64,000 nucleotides of DNA from Branchiostoma belcheri (taxonomy: Eukaryota > Chordata > Leptocardii > Amphioxiformes > Branchiostomatidae): the NCBI RefSeq assembly GCF_001625305.1, contig NW_017803854.1, forward strand, positions 2,533,299 to 2,597,298, read 5' to 3'. Below are positions 34,906 through 46,680 of the stretch, one piece after another. Each line of letters starts with the position of its first letter. Positions within the stretch are counted from its first letter, which is position 1. The notes below the pieces were generated by a model. It saw only the letters and a list, made by a program, of their open reading frames with translations. It was not told the origin of the DNA and made no database searches. Position numbers and translations under genes: made by a program.

Positions 34906-34964
34906 AAATGTTGAAATAAACATCAGGTGACCTGTGTCATTAGGGGTCACATTTAGCTACTCTC

Positions 34965-35135
34965 CAATAAGCAGAGGTAGATGGGGGAAGATCGTTACCT
35001 TTTTATATATGGCCCGTTATTTTTTTGTCGCTACCCCCCACCTTGGGTGTCGAATTGGACCCTCTCTGGCCAATGGATACCGCCTGGCCAATTTCATACT
35101 GTCTTTTTGCCACCCTAGGATCTGCTTGGAGATTA
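34965..35135. mobile_element. MITE of the CTCTCCAAGCAGAGG family (reverse copy)
   Basis: It starts CTCTCCAATAAGCAGAGG and ends GGATCTGCTTGGAGATTAAC. Inner blocks GATCGTTACCTTTTTATATA and GGCCAATTTCATACTGTC match the inverted copy at 51300-51482. Confidence 0.75.
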
Positions 35136-35369
35136 ACAGGGGCTCAGCGAGCGCCCGCCTGAGTGGAAAGGGGGTCTTAAGTAGCTACTTTGCATAATTA
35201 TGGCATCCAAGAAGGCCCCCTTTTCGAATTCCACTGGACTTTCCAGCCTTTTCCACTCTTTCCTGCCTTTTCCAAAGCCTTTTCAGAACCAGGCTAACAC
35301 AATTTCACATTTCACATGTCAGCTGGGTTCTTCAGCGACGCCGCTTTCTTCAAGCCGTTCGGTGTGATA

Positions 35370-35458
35370 TAGCTAGCTGCCGCCGCGCCGCGTGCCTGCG
35401 AAGCTGGTGTGTTACGCCGAAGGGCGGTTATACCGGCTATACCGATACAGATACAGAT
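35370..35458. repeat. Dispersed repeat ending in (GATACA)n
   Basis: GCCTGCGAAGCTGGTGTGTT, ACGCCGAAGGGCGGTTATAC, CGGCTATAC then GATACA repeats. Further copies at 39185-39250, 23775-23820, 31150-31215 and a fragment at 13238-13266. A constant body ending in a short tandem tail suggests a SINE- or LINE-type 3' end. Confidence 0.65.
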
Positions 35459-36233
35459 TTCTAAATTCTTTTGATCGTCAAATTTACACAAAGATCACAT
35501 TTATACGCCTGGCTGAGTAGTGTAAGCACGCGAGCGATTTGCCTACCGACAAAGTCGCTATGTACTACTGCAAATTCACAGTACCGGCTTTGTATTCCTG
35601 TGGTTTAGCAGCATTTGTTTGCCTGGGGAATTTCTTTAATTGTTAACACGCGAAGCAACTCGCTTTTTGTCATAAGTCGTCCGTACAAAATGTGGAGAAA
35701 CTGTTTTAAGTCTACATGTCACGAAGAAAACAACAAAGGCCCTGTTCACACGCGCTTAATGATATCTCTTCGGTTCAGGACCAACTACGTAGATTGAGTG
35801 TGAACAACTCGACCTTTCTTAAGTGAACTAGATCCAAACAACCACCTGTCAGCTTTTATGAATAAAGTTAGAGCTGTATTTTCCGGGAAACTGGGCGTAG
35901 CTGGTTTGCAGCTATACATTAAATCGATTTGTCCGAATGCGAGTACGCCCCAACGTTCGGAACGATCCGGTAAAACTTGGCGATAAAACGACTTTACTCT
36001 CAGATCAAAGTAATTACTTCCAAACGACGGTCTAGATTTTACTAGTTCAATGAAAGTGTTCTTACCTGTCTGAGCAATAAAAAGACGGTGTAGTCTCTAC
36101 CTCTGGGGACAGCGCACACGACTGGTCCGGCGTGCAGAGCAAGCTGTTACCAAATGAACTGGTCTGGTCACTTGCTAAATAATCTTTGTCAAAACAACAT
36201 GATAATTATCTAGGGTGGATTGGCCGGGTATGC

Positions 36234-36432
36234 TAGCCTCTACCAGGCTTCGGGAGGCGGGTGGAAAGAGTAGAAATCGGCTAAATAGAGAGATAACATT
36301 GCCTTGGGAGTTGGTCCGGTAGGGTGCGGCAAACAGTTCTCTCTATCGGACCAACTCTCCTGGCATGGTTATCTTTCTATTTAGCCGGTTTCTACTCTTT
36401 TCAGCCGCCTCATGAAGGCTGAGTAGAGGCTA
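36234..36432. mobile_element. Foldback MITE with TAGCCTCTACCAGGC ends
   Basis: The arms are inverted copies (TAGCCTCTACCAGGC.. and ..AGTAGAGGCTA) with GTAGAAATCGGCTAAATAGA mirrored. GGGTATGC flanks both ends as target duplication. Related copies: about 36750-36866 and 36894-37020. Confidence 0.85.
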
Positions 36433-36749
36433 GGGTATGCATCAGTAGTTACATTGTCAGTACTAGTACTACCGGTATACCGTGTAACTTCAGTGCCATC
36501 AGGCAAAGTTGTTCTTCGCGGCTCTTCAAAATGTCGTTTTGATCCTGTCCCAGACCGTTTGACCATGCGTGTTTTAAAAGTCACCTGTGGTGACCTCGAA
36601 GTTTTACGATGTGCCTGAAGCACAGGTAGTGACAATTACCACTATGAGCGTCTAACGGTCATTAGAACAGGTGTAAAAATTGTGAATCCACACAGTGACA
36701 AATGACTGAGACTTGGTACGACTGAGTGTAGACTAGATGTGAGTACAAT

Positions 36750-37020
36750 GTGGGCCGGCAAACTGTAAACTGGATGGCTAAGCTCCCTCGGCATGTTATA
36801 TCTCTCTATTTGGCCAATTCCTACTATTTCCAGCCGCGCCCTCAAGCCTGGTAGAGGCTACTAGTCACGGCATAACCCTTAAGATGACTTCTATAGCCTA
36901 TACCAGGCTTCAGAGGTGGCTGCGACAGTAGAAATTGGCTAAATAGACAGATAACATGCCAGGGGAGTTAGGGCCGGAGTACAGAGTAGCCTCTGAAGCC
37001 TGGTGTAGCTATATAGGCTA
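36750..37020. mobile_element. Two further TAGCCT..-type MITE copies
   Basis: Both contain the ATTTGGCCAATT/ATTGGCTAAATAGA core and CAGGCT..AGAGGCTA ends of the element at 36234-36432. They are partial or rearranged. Confidence 0.65.
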
Positions 37021-37484
37021 GAGAAGTTATACCAAGGATTATATACTATGTGAATGCTTATCCAATGTCAAATGATGAAAACAAAAATGGACGACAATCT
37101 TATGATACATTTCCAAGGGGCCCGTATGGGGTGTGGCCGGTTTAGGCTCTGGTCGAGCTCAGAAGTCGGGGGGCCCGGGGATACAGGTCGGATCTCATTA
37201 CGTACTCTCCACTGAACAGTGGTTTATGCTTTGGCTTATTTTGGGCGTGTTGGTATGCGTTTTTTTATCGGGCTTAACATGTTTAATCCATCCATAAAGC
37301 TAAAGTGACTTGGCCACACACAATCGTCATTCGATCGCAACCCGACAGCAGCCTAGCCATAGTGGTGCATGTGTCGTCATAAGAATTCAGCTGGCTTGTT
37401 GCCGAAAGTCTATCAAAATTCTTATCAGCGGTTAGTTCTGTCACAGTATGCTTGCGCTTAAAAAATCCGCGACATCAAGATCGC

Positions 37485-37795
37485 ACGACGACCAACGACG
37501 AATGTACGACGACCTACGACGAGTGTAAGACGACCTAAGACGAATGTAAGACGACCTAAGACGAATGTAAGACGACCTACGACGAATGTACGACGACCTA
37601 CTACGAATGTAGGACGACCTACGACGAATGTACGACGACCTACGACGAGTGTAAGACGAGCTAAGACGAATGAAAGACGACCTACGACGAATGTACGACG
37701 ACCTACGACGAGTGTAAGACGACCTAAGACGAATGTAAGACGACCTAAGACAAATGTACGACGACCTACGACGATATACAACGACCTATAACGAA
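37485..37795. repeat. 21-bp minisatellite (~14 copies)
   Basis: The unit is GACGACCTACGACGAATGTA plus one base, with small variants (AAGACG, GAGTGT). The 21-bp period leaves a 107-codon open frame on the minus strand made of seven-residue repeats (VGRRTFV, LGRLTFV); this openness follows from the period and is not evidence of a protein. Confidence 0.92.
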
Positions 37796-38690
37796 GAAAT
37801 TTCCCCTTGCAAGGTCTTGCCCCCCCCCCCTCCCCTGTGTTATTTTATTCTCGTTAGAGAAGAAGAACTTTAGTGCACAAGAATTGTACATGGTCAACGA
37901 CTATTGAACATTGTACAAAAAAGGTATAGAATGAAAATTAACATCCTAATTACTGAACATCAAGGGATACACAATCAGGTAACTAAAGGCTAGTCATGAC
38001 GAGAGTGTGTTTAAAAGTTGGAAACACAGCAGTCATGTTTGTTTACATTCTGGTAGTTTGTGGTGGCACCACGAACTGAGTGCGCCTCGTGTGGGCTGTT
38101 TTAGCGCCAACCATAAATGTCAGAAATGTGAGATGATTTTACAGATATGTTGACAAGTGGAAGTATGTCAAGTTGTCTTTTGGTGCAAAAGAGTGATATA
38201 GGGCCACTTTAAGTTTGAGACACATGAAAAGGCTTGTAATGAGTTTGCCCCCAAGCAAGTATGTCAGCCGTAGATTATGTTCATTCAAGGGCGACGGACG
38301 TGGCAGCACTAGTAGGCAACACTGTGTGCGTGGTATCTGGTCTTATCGTACGTTTTCACAGGCAGGTAGGAACATTAATATTTCTATATTTTCACAATCT
38401 TCAACGTTTAGCTACGTAGATGTTAGAGAAACCTGTCTCACTAAGTTGAGACAGCTCAGCTACTTATACTTACTAACTGCACGGTAACATTTATCTGCGT
38501 CATGGGGTAATTTTGATGCCGTGTAATTTTTAGGCGGAATGTGACAGACCCAACCACCGACAATGGTTTATCTGACTAACGATCTTTTCAGTATGAAGAC
38601 CGATCATATGTACGACTGTCCTATGAATGTCGTTCCCAGTCTTCGACTGTACGTCGAGGATCGCACGACCGAGTCCTAACTTAATTCTGA

Positions 38691-38879
38691 GGTCACATTT
38701 CCAAACCAGGGCCCGGCCGGGCAGCTTTTGGGAACGAAAAGTACGATATAAAAGTCAACAAAACACAGAAACGTTTCCAATGATAATCATGGGCACTATA
38801 TCTATATACTCTTTGATATGGATTGTTAATTTTTCGTCATACAGACAGCCCGGCCGGGCCCCGGATTGGAAATGTGACC
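38691..38879. mobile_element. Foldback MITE with GGTCACATTTCCAA ends (tandem copy 1)
   Basis: The termini GGTCACATTTCCAAACC and GGAAATGTGACC enclose an inner GC palindrome GCCCGGCCGGGC on each side and a short AT-rich core. A second copy follows 19 bp later. Confidence 0.85.
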
Positions 38880-38898
38880 TAAGCATAAGTAAAGGCGC

Positions 38899-39089
38899 GG
38901 TCACATTTCAAAGATCGGGGCCCGGCCGGGCAGTCGTATGGAACGAAAATTATAATATAAGACAGCAAAACACAAAAAAAAGTTTTAGAAAATTAATCTT
39001 GGGAACTACTTGCGTATATCATTGATATAAATTTCTGATTTTTCGTTAATTGAAACAGCCCGGCCGGGCGCCCTCTTGGAAATGTGACC
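38899..39089. mobile_element. Foldback MITE with GGTCACATTTC ends (tandem copy 2)
   Basis: Same architecture as 38691-38879, including GGGGCCCGGCCGGGCAG and its complement next to GGAAATGTGACC. The cores have diverged, so the two insertions or the duplication are not very recent. Confidence 0.85.
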
Positions 39090-39329
39090 ATGCCCTAAGG
39101 TGCGTTCAACAGGATTATCAGAGAGGTTCTGTCTGACAGAACCGATCAAATCGACAACCTTTTGCGTCACAACCTTAACAAGGCGTGCCTGCGAAACTGG
39201 TGTGTTACGCCGAAAGGCGGTTATACCGGCTATACAGATACAGATACAGAAGACAGCCGAAGTTCGTACGGCCCCCTTTTAGTACGACAGTTCCCTAATT
39301 TCCTCAGTGGGTGAACGTAGACCAATCGT

Positions 39330-39910
39330 ACGACGCATGTGACCGGGCTTTTGGATCTATTATATTAATATTAGTTTTTCTTCGCGATTACAAAATATGT
39401 GACAATGGTGGGTGGGTAGACAAGATTCTTGGCCCCAGGGCCTCCCATTATGTGTCTCAATCGAGGTGGAAAACACGTGAACTTGGGGTCATGTTGTTTT
39501 TCTAATGTTCCGATCCCAAATTTGCTCAGATCAGTTCTAGTCATAACACGACGGCGTTACGACTGAGAAGTAAATAAAGTATAAATTCACGTGATAAATT
39601 GTAAAAAATTCCCTCAGTTTTTAAGCGTAAAAAACCGTACGACAAATGTGACCGGGCTTTTGGATCTATTATATTAATATTAGTTTTTCTTCGCGACTAC
39701 AAAATATGTGACAATGGTGGGTAAACATGGCTCTTGGCCAAAGGGCCTCCAATTATGTGCCTGGATGTCTCAATCGAGGTGGAAAACACGTGAACTTGGG
39801 GTCAAGTTGTTTGTCCAATGTTCCGATCCCAAATTTGTTCAAATCAGTCATAACACGACGACAGTGGCGTTACTGAGGACTATAAATTTACGTGATGAAT
39901 TATACTGTAA
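39330..39910. repeat. Tandem duplication of ~300 bp
   Basis: ATGTGACCGGGCTTTTGGAT followed by CTATTATATTAATATTAG starts near 39338 and again near 39646. Both copies continue with TCAATCGAGGTGGAAAACAC and TGTTCCGATCCCAAATTTG. No gene recognised. Confidence 0.9.
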
Positions 39911-40250
39911 CTTGTTTGACGTTCCTAGCTCATATAGCTCTCATGCACTTTGACCGTCTGGATATCGATGGGCTTGACAGCGAGTAAAAAATACTCTCTA
40001 CTTTTTAAAATCTTCGCGGTGAATTTGCGGTCAAAAAAATTAAAATTGTCACAGTGTTATACTCACAGGACAAATGGGTATCAAAGATTGCAACTGAGGT
40101 AATGTTGCTGTACATCTTCTGTATGATATATGTCAGGGTAAAGATTGTGATCTGTAGGAAAACCGACGATTCAGTATCCCAGTAAAGATCGCGATCGGAG
40201 TCTTTGTTGACAGATATAGAGATAAGCGTCCCTGCAAAACTGTGATCTCC

Positions 40251-40478
40251 TAGCCTCCTGTGCAGGCTCCGGGGCGGGTGGGAATTTCGATACAGCGTTT
40301 TGAAGAGTTTTTAATGCGTTCTTTTAATAACCGGCCATCCTACAACTAGCCGCGAGAGAAAGTTCAATTCCCGCGGGCGGAATGGAACCTTCTTTCTTGG
40401 CTGGTTGCCACGGTTGTCAAACTCTTTAAAACGCTGCATCAAAATTCTCACCCGCCCCGGAGCCTGCACAGGAGGCTA
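40251..40478. mobile_element. Foldback MITE with TAGCCTCCTGTGCAGG ends
   Basis: Arms TAGCCTCCTGTGCAGGCTCC and its complement, followed inward by GGGGCGGG and CGTTTTGAAGAGTTT mirrored as AAACTCTTTAAAACG. GTGATCTC lies at both borders, on the right after a 5-bp offset. Confidence 0.85.
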
Positions 40479-40946
40479 GCTATAGTGATCTCTAACCTGA
40501 CATATATGAGGAGGGAGCGCTGCACTACTCTCTTGTTTTTGGCACATCTAATATGAGACATCTACATGTAATATACACTGGTACATTCGGCTTTCACTCG
40601 CTTTTGGTAAACATAAACTTAATGTAAGGTTGTGTAAAAGTGTCGAAAGTGGAGATATTTTATCAGTAGAAGACTAAATGAATACTAGTAATAAAATAGT
40701 TCCATGCATCTAGTAATTTTCACAAAAGCAAAATTGTTTGGGTGAATTTTTACTAACTATTGTGGTTCTGAACGATTCTGACCAATTATGAGCTGCATCG
40801 ACATTTTCTTCAGTTTAAAAGGTTCGTTGTGATGAATTATCAATAACATGGTGAACTCACGCGCACTAAACGTTGGCTTCTCCTTCCTGCCATTGTCTCT
40901 GTCCTCCCCAGACTAGTTCTCCCCCGACTTTACCGTACCAGCCGCC

Positions 40947-43295
40947 ATGAGTGCTAGGAAGGAACAGCATAGCGATGCCGCAAGGGACATGTGGGAAACC
41001 ACGGTTAGAAATCTTACAAACTTTTACATAGTCTTTAGTTTAGACCATGAAAGTATCATAACAGCATGGTTCAAAAAGTCATTGATGATGTTTTCTAGAA
41101 TGTGTCTCGTGTATAAACCTTACGTGATATGCTGATCATGTTAGGCTATCCTAAGTACCGGCGCAACTACGTATTGTGCATAGGAGAGACTTGATTGTTG
41201 TATCAATGCTGTGTAGTTTCTGTACGCAATTCTCATCCCTGCTGCAAGGTTTGCTTTTTGGTGTTGAAATAAATAAATAAAATAAACAAATAAGAGCAAC
41301 ACATTTTTCTGCGTCCGCAGAACGACGACTACGAGAAGTTCCGTCCGTCCCATGACAAGGCGGGAGTGAGGGTTCTGTTGGAACACCTGGGCCTCGTGGA
41401 CAACGTCAATCAAACCAACGGGACCGCGCCCCCTGATGACGTCAGCCCGACCACCTATGACGTGTTAGAAGTGGGCGCTGGGACCGGGAAATGCACCCGT
41501 GTCATCAAGGACGTACTTGGAGAGGTAAAGTTGCTTTTAGCATTTTATCACCAAAAATTTACATGCAACTACTTTTTGTGTATGTAGCTACATTATACAT
41601 AATGTTATAAGCATACATTATGCCATACCTGGGCCGCGATAACGTTGCGTGCCTGTGTGTGATAACTAGCCGTATCACACGGGGTTCTAATCTTCTTACG
41701 TTTATTACACAAATATTCCATAGAACAATTCGAACGCGTTTCTCATGCGTCTATTTCGAAAATTCGAATACCGGATTAGGACGTTGGAACTGATGTTTTA
41801 GGGACACCAAATTTTCTCAATTTCTTCATAAATAAAGGTAACGTTACCAACCCTACCGCTTGTCGGATCACCCGACGCCCAACTCTTATACTATTATATG
41901 AATCATGTCCATTTGTTCCTGTGCTTTTCAGGACGCGCGGATCGTGGCCCTGGACCCCGTGGCTGGGATGACCCGGCAGCTGAAGGCCATGGTGCCCGGG
42001 GTGGACGTCCTCATCGGGTTCTGCGAGAACATCCCGCTTCCAGACAACTCCGTTAGAGTAAATACGTGCCACATGTACTGAGTAGTTCGCCACAGTTACA
42101 TAAGTCACATGTCATATTTCATGTATATACAGAAAACAAGTCAAACAAAGGCTAAACGGCTCAAACAGCCACTACCTAAAACAACATGTTTGCCTTTTAT
42201 ACACCAACATAGATGTAACGTTAGTTTCTCTATTACACGTTTTTGGGTACGTAACGTTACCCTTCGTGCATGGAATATGAATTGTTCTACATGTTCTTTT
42301 CGGTGTCATTTTATAGATAGCAGCTAAGTTATCTACTTGTTCTATCTTTTCCCTGTTTCTCCAGGCTGTTGTCTCCTCGCAGAGTTTCCATTTCTACGCG
42401 AACGAGGCCGCCCTGCGCGAGGTTCACCGGGTCCTCATTCCGGGCGGGAAGTTCGGTACGTCAGCAGGGACGGCGGGCGTTATAGACTTCCTGGTGGTTA
42501 CGACCAAAATCTTGCGTTTCGCGCACATGTATATGTAGACGTAATTCAGGTCATCAGGAGTGGTATATCATTTGGTATTTATAAACTGTGCTGTAGTGCT
42601 GATAACTGAAAATTCGCCAGTGACATACTTGGAACTAACGTGTCGTGTTCCAACCTTTTCCACCTAATTTTTTTCTAATTCAATTCTTTATTTCATACCA
42701 ATATTGCAGACATACAAAATATATAATGTTGCCTGAATGGCATTGGTATTTACAGCATAACAGCATTAAAGTAATTACATAACATTTATTACATACATAT
42801 ATATATATACATACTATTATATGTATACACTACTTATATCAACAGTACATCCCGGATATGACACATCTATACAGTCTGATTGTATAGTCTGATAGACCTT
42901 ATTCACGAACTAGCTAGTTAGTTAAAGTTTTTTTTTAATCATGGCAAACTCACTATCTTATTTTCTCCACAGGAATAAACTTCACGGCAGATGATGAAGA
43001 CTCCCCGCTAATTCACGGCGTGTTGGACCTGATCAGGCAGTACAAGTACCCCGAGTGTCCGGATTACTTCGTGAACCCTCTCCTGGACTCCAGCTGGAAG
43101 AACTGCTTCGACGCGGCGCCGCTCTTCACTCCGCTGCAGGAGCACATCTTTCCCTGGGAGAACCAGCAGACTCTGGTCAGGCCATGGTCCAGTATTGTAT
43201 AAACGTTGCTGTGATATCTGTTGCCCGTTTACAATGGTACATGTACAAGAGTCCAAGAGTTTTTTTCTCTCTCTTACTTCTGGTACAACAGTCTT

Positions 43296-43347
<52 letters not shown>

Positions 43348-43907
43348 ACTCACTCTCTCTCACTCCCTCGTTTTACAATGGTACAAGAGTCTATCTTTCT
43401 CTTGTACAGTGGTACTAGAGTCTCTTTTTTCCCCTATACCTCTAGCAACTGTCCTTGCCCCCTCTCCCTCCTCTCCATGTCTCTGCCACACGTCACGGTG
43501 GGAGTAAGTGGGAGGTACGTGGAGGAATTAAGGAAGTTTATGCAATACCGGATTGAATTACGTCTTACAATCCCATCTACAGTTCCAATACATTCACGAA
43601 AACCCAAACCACTCACCGGATGAAGTCGGAAATCTCTTGCTCCATCAATAATTTGTAGCATTACGGGGTCACCAAAAGAAGTACAAGAGATGTTTTCTGA
43701 TTCTTTTTCCCACAGCCCGACGCAGAATCTGTGGTGAAACTCTTCATGACTTACAGCCCAATCGCTCGGGAGCCCGACGTTAGGAAGGAGTGTGCAGAGC
43801 GCATGCTCAAACTGCTGACCACCGACCCCGCCATCGAACAGAACGGCAACCCGCTGGAGATACCCCGCATGAGCGCCCTCTACTGGTGCACCAAGAAAGT
43901 GCAGTGA
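40947..43907 (+). CDS. Class I SAM-dependent methyltransferase, copy 2, complete (290 aa)
   Basis: Exons: 40947-41003, 41321-41524, 41932-42057, 42365-42455, 42973-43175, 43716-43907. Every exon has exactly the length of its counterpart in copy 1. The protein begins MSARKEQHSDAARDMWETT, motif I is VLEVGAGTG (67-75), and the ending is LYWCTKKVQ. About 28 of 290 residues differ from copy 1; exon 4 is identical at protein level, while exon 5 holds the most changes. Intron 5 also stays alignable (GCCATGGTCCAGTATTGTAT in both). AATAAA at about 44445. Both copies look functional. Substrate unknown. Confidence 0.9.
43290..43345. repeat. (CT)n microsatellite in methyltransferase 2 intron
   Basis: A CT run followed by CTCA repeats. 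The matching position in copy 1 has no such expansion. Confidence 0.95.
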
Positions 43908-45189
43908 AAAAACTTTTTATAAAATTTTGAGATCCATAGAGGGTCACAAAGGTTCACTCGGAAACATACGATCCTGAATAATTTGGTGACCTGCGTCTGG
44001 ATCACCAAATTAGTAAGGATCGTATGTTTCCAGGTAATGGATGGTATGTATTTCGTGTCCAAGCTTGGAAATTTGTGGAAATCTGGCTTTTCGTGCAGTG
44101 AAACTTCGCATGGATTCCGTAAAATTCGTATGAATTCCGTAAAATTCGTATGAATTCCGTAAAATTCGTATGGTGACATCCTGACACGTTCAGAAAAATC
44201 AACGTACGTAACGTTTCTAAGAAATAGACCGATCCTGCAACAGACTGTCCATCACGTAGTAGTTGAACCAATTGGTGATTCGACCAGGAGTGTGGTTGCA
44301 TCACGTAGTGCGTTCATCATATCAAAAGACATATTTGAATAGGTCTAGTATTCTCTCAGTTGATCAATAGATTATAATATCATAATGACTAATGAATACC
44401 AGTAATATTTGACCATGCAATCAGTCTCTGTTCTTTTGTCATTTCAATAAACTTTGTGTTCTGTATGACTTACTGGATGTTTTATTTTACAACATCATCT
44501 ATTACATTTACAAGTAGAAAATCATTATTGATATGCCCAAGCCAATGTATTGAGCTGTTCTAGAGTTATCCTAATGGCAAACAGACAGGCACTGCCCAAA
44601 AGATAACTTTCATTTGTCATAGAGGTATTCAAACATGCACCCCATTATATTTTAAGTCTCTGGCGTTTCGGTCACGGCGTAATCTGTCTCACACACATGG
44701 GCAGCACTTTGCCCTCAACTTTGCAGTCAACAACTTGGCATGTTTGCTAATGATAAACGGGTTTAAATATTCACCGATACACCACCAGCGTACGTCCAAA
44801 CGTCCAACGGGGAATCGCCACGCACGCACGCTGACATCTCCATTTACCCGTGCACGTGAGGTAAGGGTAAATCCCAAAGGTCGTGGATGCGTCGTAATTG
44901 CAACGAGAATTCTACCCTGGACTGTTTTATTCCTTGCTGGACCAAAATGGACAGGTAGTTCGCGTTCTTCGTTGAAAAGTGGCCACCTTATAAGTCTTCA
45001 GATACGACAGTATTAAACTTCGTACTTATGAGCATCTGAATGGAAACAAACGCTGTGCACAGCTTCGCTTGAGTACGGTTTTTCACTGCAAATCTAACTT
45101 TGGGTACAGAGCGTCACAGTGTTCTTAATTAACGCCTTTGTTGCTCTTCTTTCTTTTCCAGATTGGTTTCAATCCGTCCCGCTCTCACC
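43908..45189. other. Intergenic, with probable 5' UTR exon of the XK-related gene
   Basis: 43957-44033 is a short palindrome (GGAAACATACGATCCT and complement). 44107-44172 holds three copies of AATTCCGTAAAATTCGTATG. A splice-donor-like ACAG|GTAGTT near 44953 and the acceptor TTTTCCAG at about 45160 suggest a non-coding first exon upstream of the XKR start codon. Confidence 0.45.
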
Positions 45190-46007
45190 ATGTGTACGAA
45201 TTCGGAGTCACGGTACGGCTGCTGGCTTGTCTTCACCAACGTCTTGAAGCTCGTGATTTACGTCGCTGACGTGGTGTCTGACATCGTGTTAGCGGCCAAA
45301 TACTTCAACAACGGCGACACCTACTGGGGCGGTTTTACCCTGGCCTTCGCGCTGGTGCCGCAGTTCTTCATGAACATGACCATGTGGTACCAGGAGGGAC
45401 GGAACCCTCGCACATTCATCCTCTACTTCCTCCAGGTCGGCGTGGTTCTGAGGTATCTCCAAGTCGTGGTTGGTGTCTGCTGTCGTTGTTACAACCCTTC
45501 AGATATCCGCAAAGACAAGGAAAAGGCCGAAACGTCCCAGAAGCCAGTGTCTCGCACAGTTCTCCACGTCCTCCCCCTCGTACACCTGATTAGCACCCTC
45601 CTGGAGTCCGTCCCACAAATCTGCCTGCAGCTGTACGTTGTCATAGTGACGGGTGAACTTGAGCGCATGGAGATAGACCCGTTAAAGTACGTGTCAGTAG
45701 TGATATCTCTTGTGGCGGCGGTGAAGACTGTGTGGGACTGGGAAATGCACTTCTTCGATGTTAATCCCAATCCCCCTCGTCGGTGGTGCCTACTGTACGG
45801 ACCTCTGTTCGCCGTCTGGAAAGTGGTGGAGCTGTGTTCTCGGGTCGTGGCCTTCTGTGTGTTCTCATCACTGTACAGCTACGGGGGCTTCGTGGTGGTG
45901 GGCGTCCACTGGTGAGAAAACTACTTTATAACATCTTGTCCATAAAGAAACGTTTGAACAGCCATATTGTCGTGGAGTTAACTCTTAAAACTATCAAAAA
46001 GGTTTCG

Positions 46008-46083
<76 letters not shown>

Positions 46084-46680
46084 CCACACACACTCACACA
46101 CACACACATATGCACCCACAAATAAAATACACACACACAGACGCGCGCATACACACAAATACACACAAAATGGCATAAAAACACACATGCAAACACGCAT
46201 ATTCAAACAATAAACTAATATGTGTTTACTACAATATTTAAATTTCTATCCAGGTTGGTGATGGCAATAACAGAAAACGTGCTGTGCAGTTACTTTAGAG
46301 ACGGTGATCCGTGGATTGGATTTTATGACGACATCTACTACGATAGCGGCACATTCATGCAGGTCTGCTTCAACCTCCTCACGGTCTCACCTGTTGACGT
46401 TTTCGCTTGGGCAACCTTCGGGTCAAGATCATTCTCCAAGATCCAGCCGATTGTGAACGGTGTCCTGACGTTCGCCGGGAACTACGTGATGGTCCTGGTA
46501 TGGTATTTCCTGAAGGACGCCAGCGCCTGGTACGACTTGTACGCGCTCATTCCGGTTTTGGTTGGAACTGCAACATCCTTGTTGATTTTAAAGCCGCTGT
46601 ACCTTTGGTGTTACGCTCGCGGACCTTGCAATGCCGTCCCTAGCCCTGAACCAAAATTACAGATGTATTTCATAGGATGA
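45190..46680 (+). CDS. XK-related (XKR) multispanning membrane protein, complete (382 aa, 2 coding exons)
   Basis: Exons 45190-45911 and 46254-46680; Trp codon TG|G is split by the intron. Start chosen at CTCACCATGTGT, just after an acceptor at 45160. The protein is hydrophobic with about eight to ten membrane segments. DVVSDIVLAAKYFNNGD followed by YWGGFTLAFALVPQF matches the N-terminal XK-family signature (D-x-x-S-D, W-x-x-T-L). ESVPQICLQLYVVI is another conserved XKR segment. Family members include XK and the apoptotic phospholipid scramblases XKR4/8/9. No clear caspase site is visible near the short C-terminus (..PEPKLQMYFIG), so scramblase activity cannot be claimed. The intron carries a long (CA)n run. 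Confidence 0.85.
46008..46165. repeat. (CA)n microsatellite in the XKR intron
   Basis: About 75 bp of pure CA, then imperfect CA. Confidence 0.97.

Larger units (their letters stand above)
32952..40946. other. Repeat-filled spacer between the inverted methyltransferase copies
   Basis: About 8 kb with no supported gene. The edges are inverted copies of each other: the left edge contains ACTAGTCTGGGGAGGACAGA and GTGAGTTCACCATGT, the right edge their complements near 40855-40920, so the duplicated block includes the promoters. The middle is MITEs, tandem duplications and a 21-bp minisatellite, listed separately. Confidence 0.65.

Noticed and set aside
37458..37781. 107-codon repetitive minus-strand frame
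   Set aside because: Open only because the minisatellite period is a multiple of three; no start context or homology.
37485..37795. CRISPR-like array
   Set aside because: Contiguous 21-bp tandem repeat without spacers, in a eukaryotic genome.
42337..42609. Single-exon frame in methyltransferase 2
   Set aside because: Reads the exon 42365-42455 in a shifted frame (GCCLLAEF); the correct frame is AVVSSQSFHF.
45978..46206. Cys/Val-rich frames over the XKR intron
   Set aside because: CA microsatellite translation.
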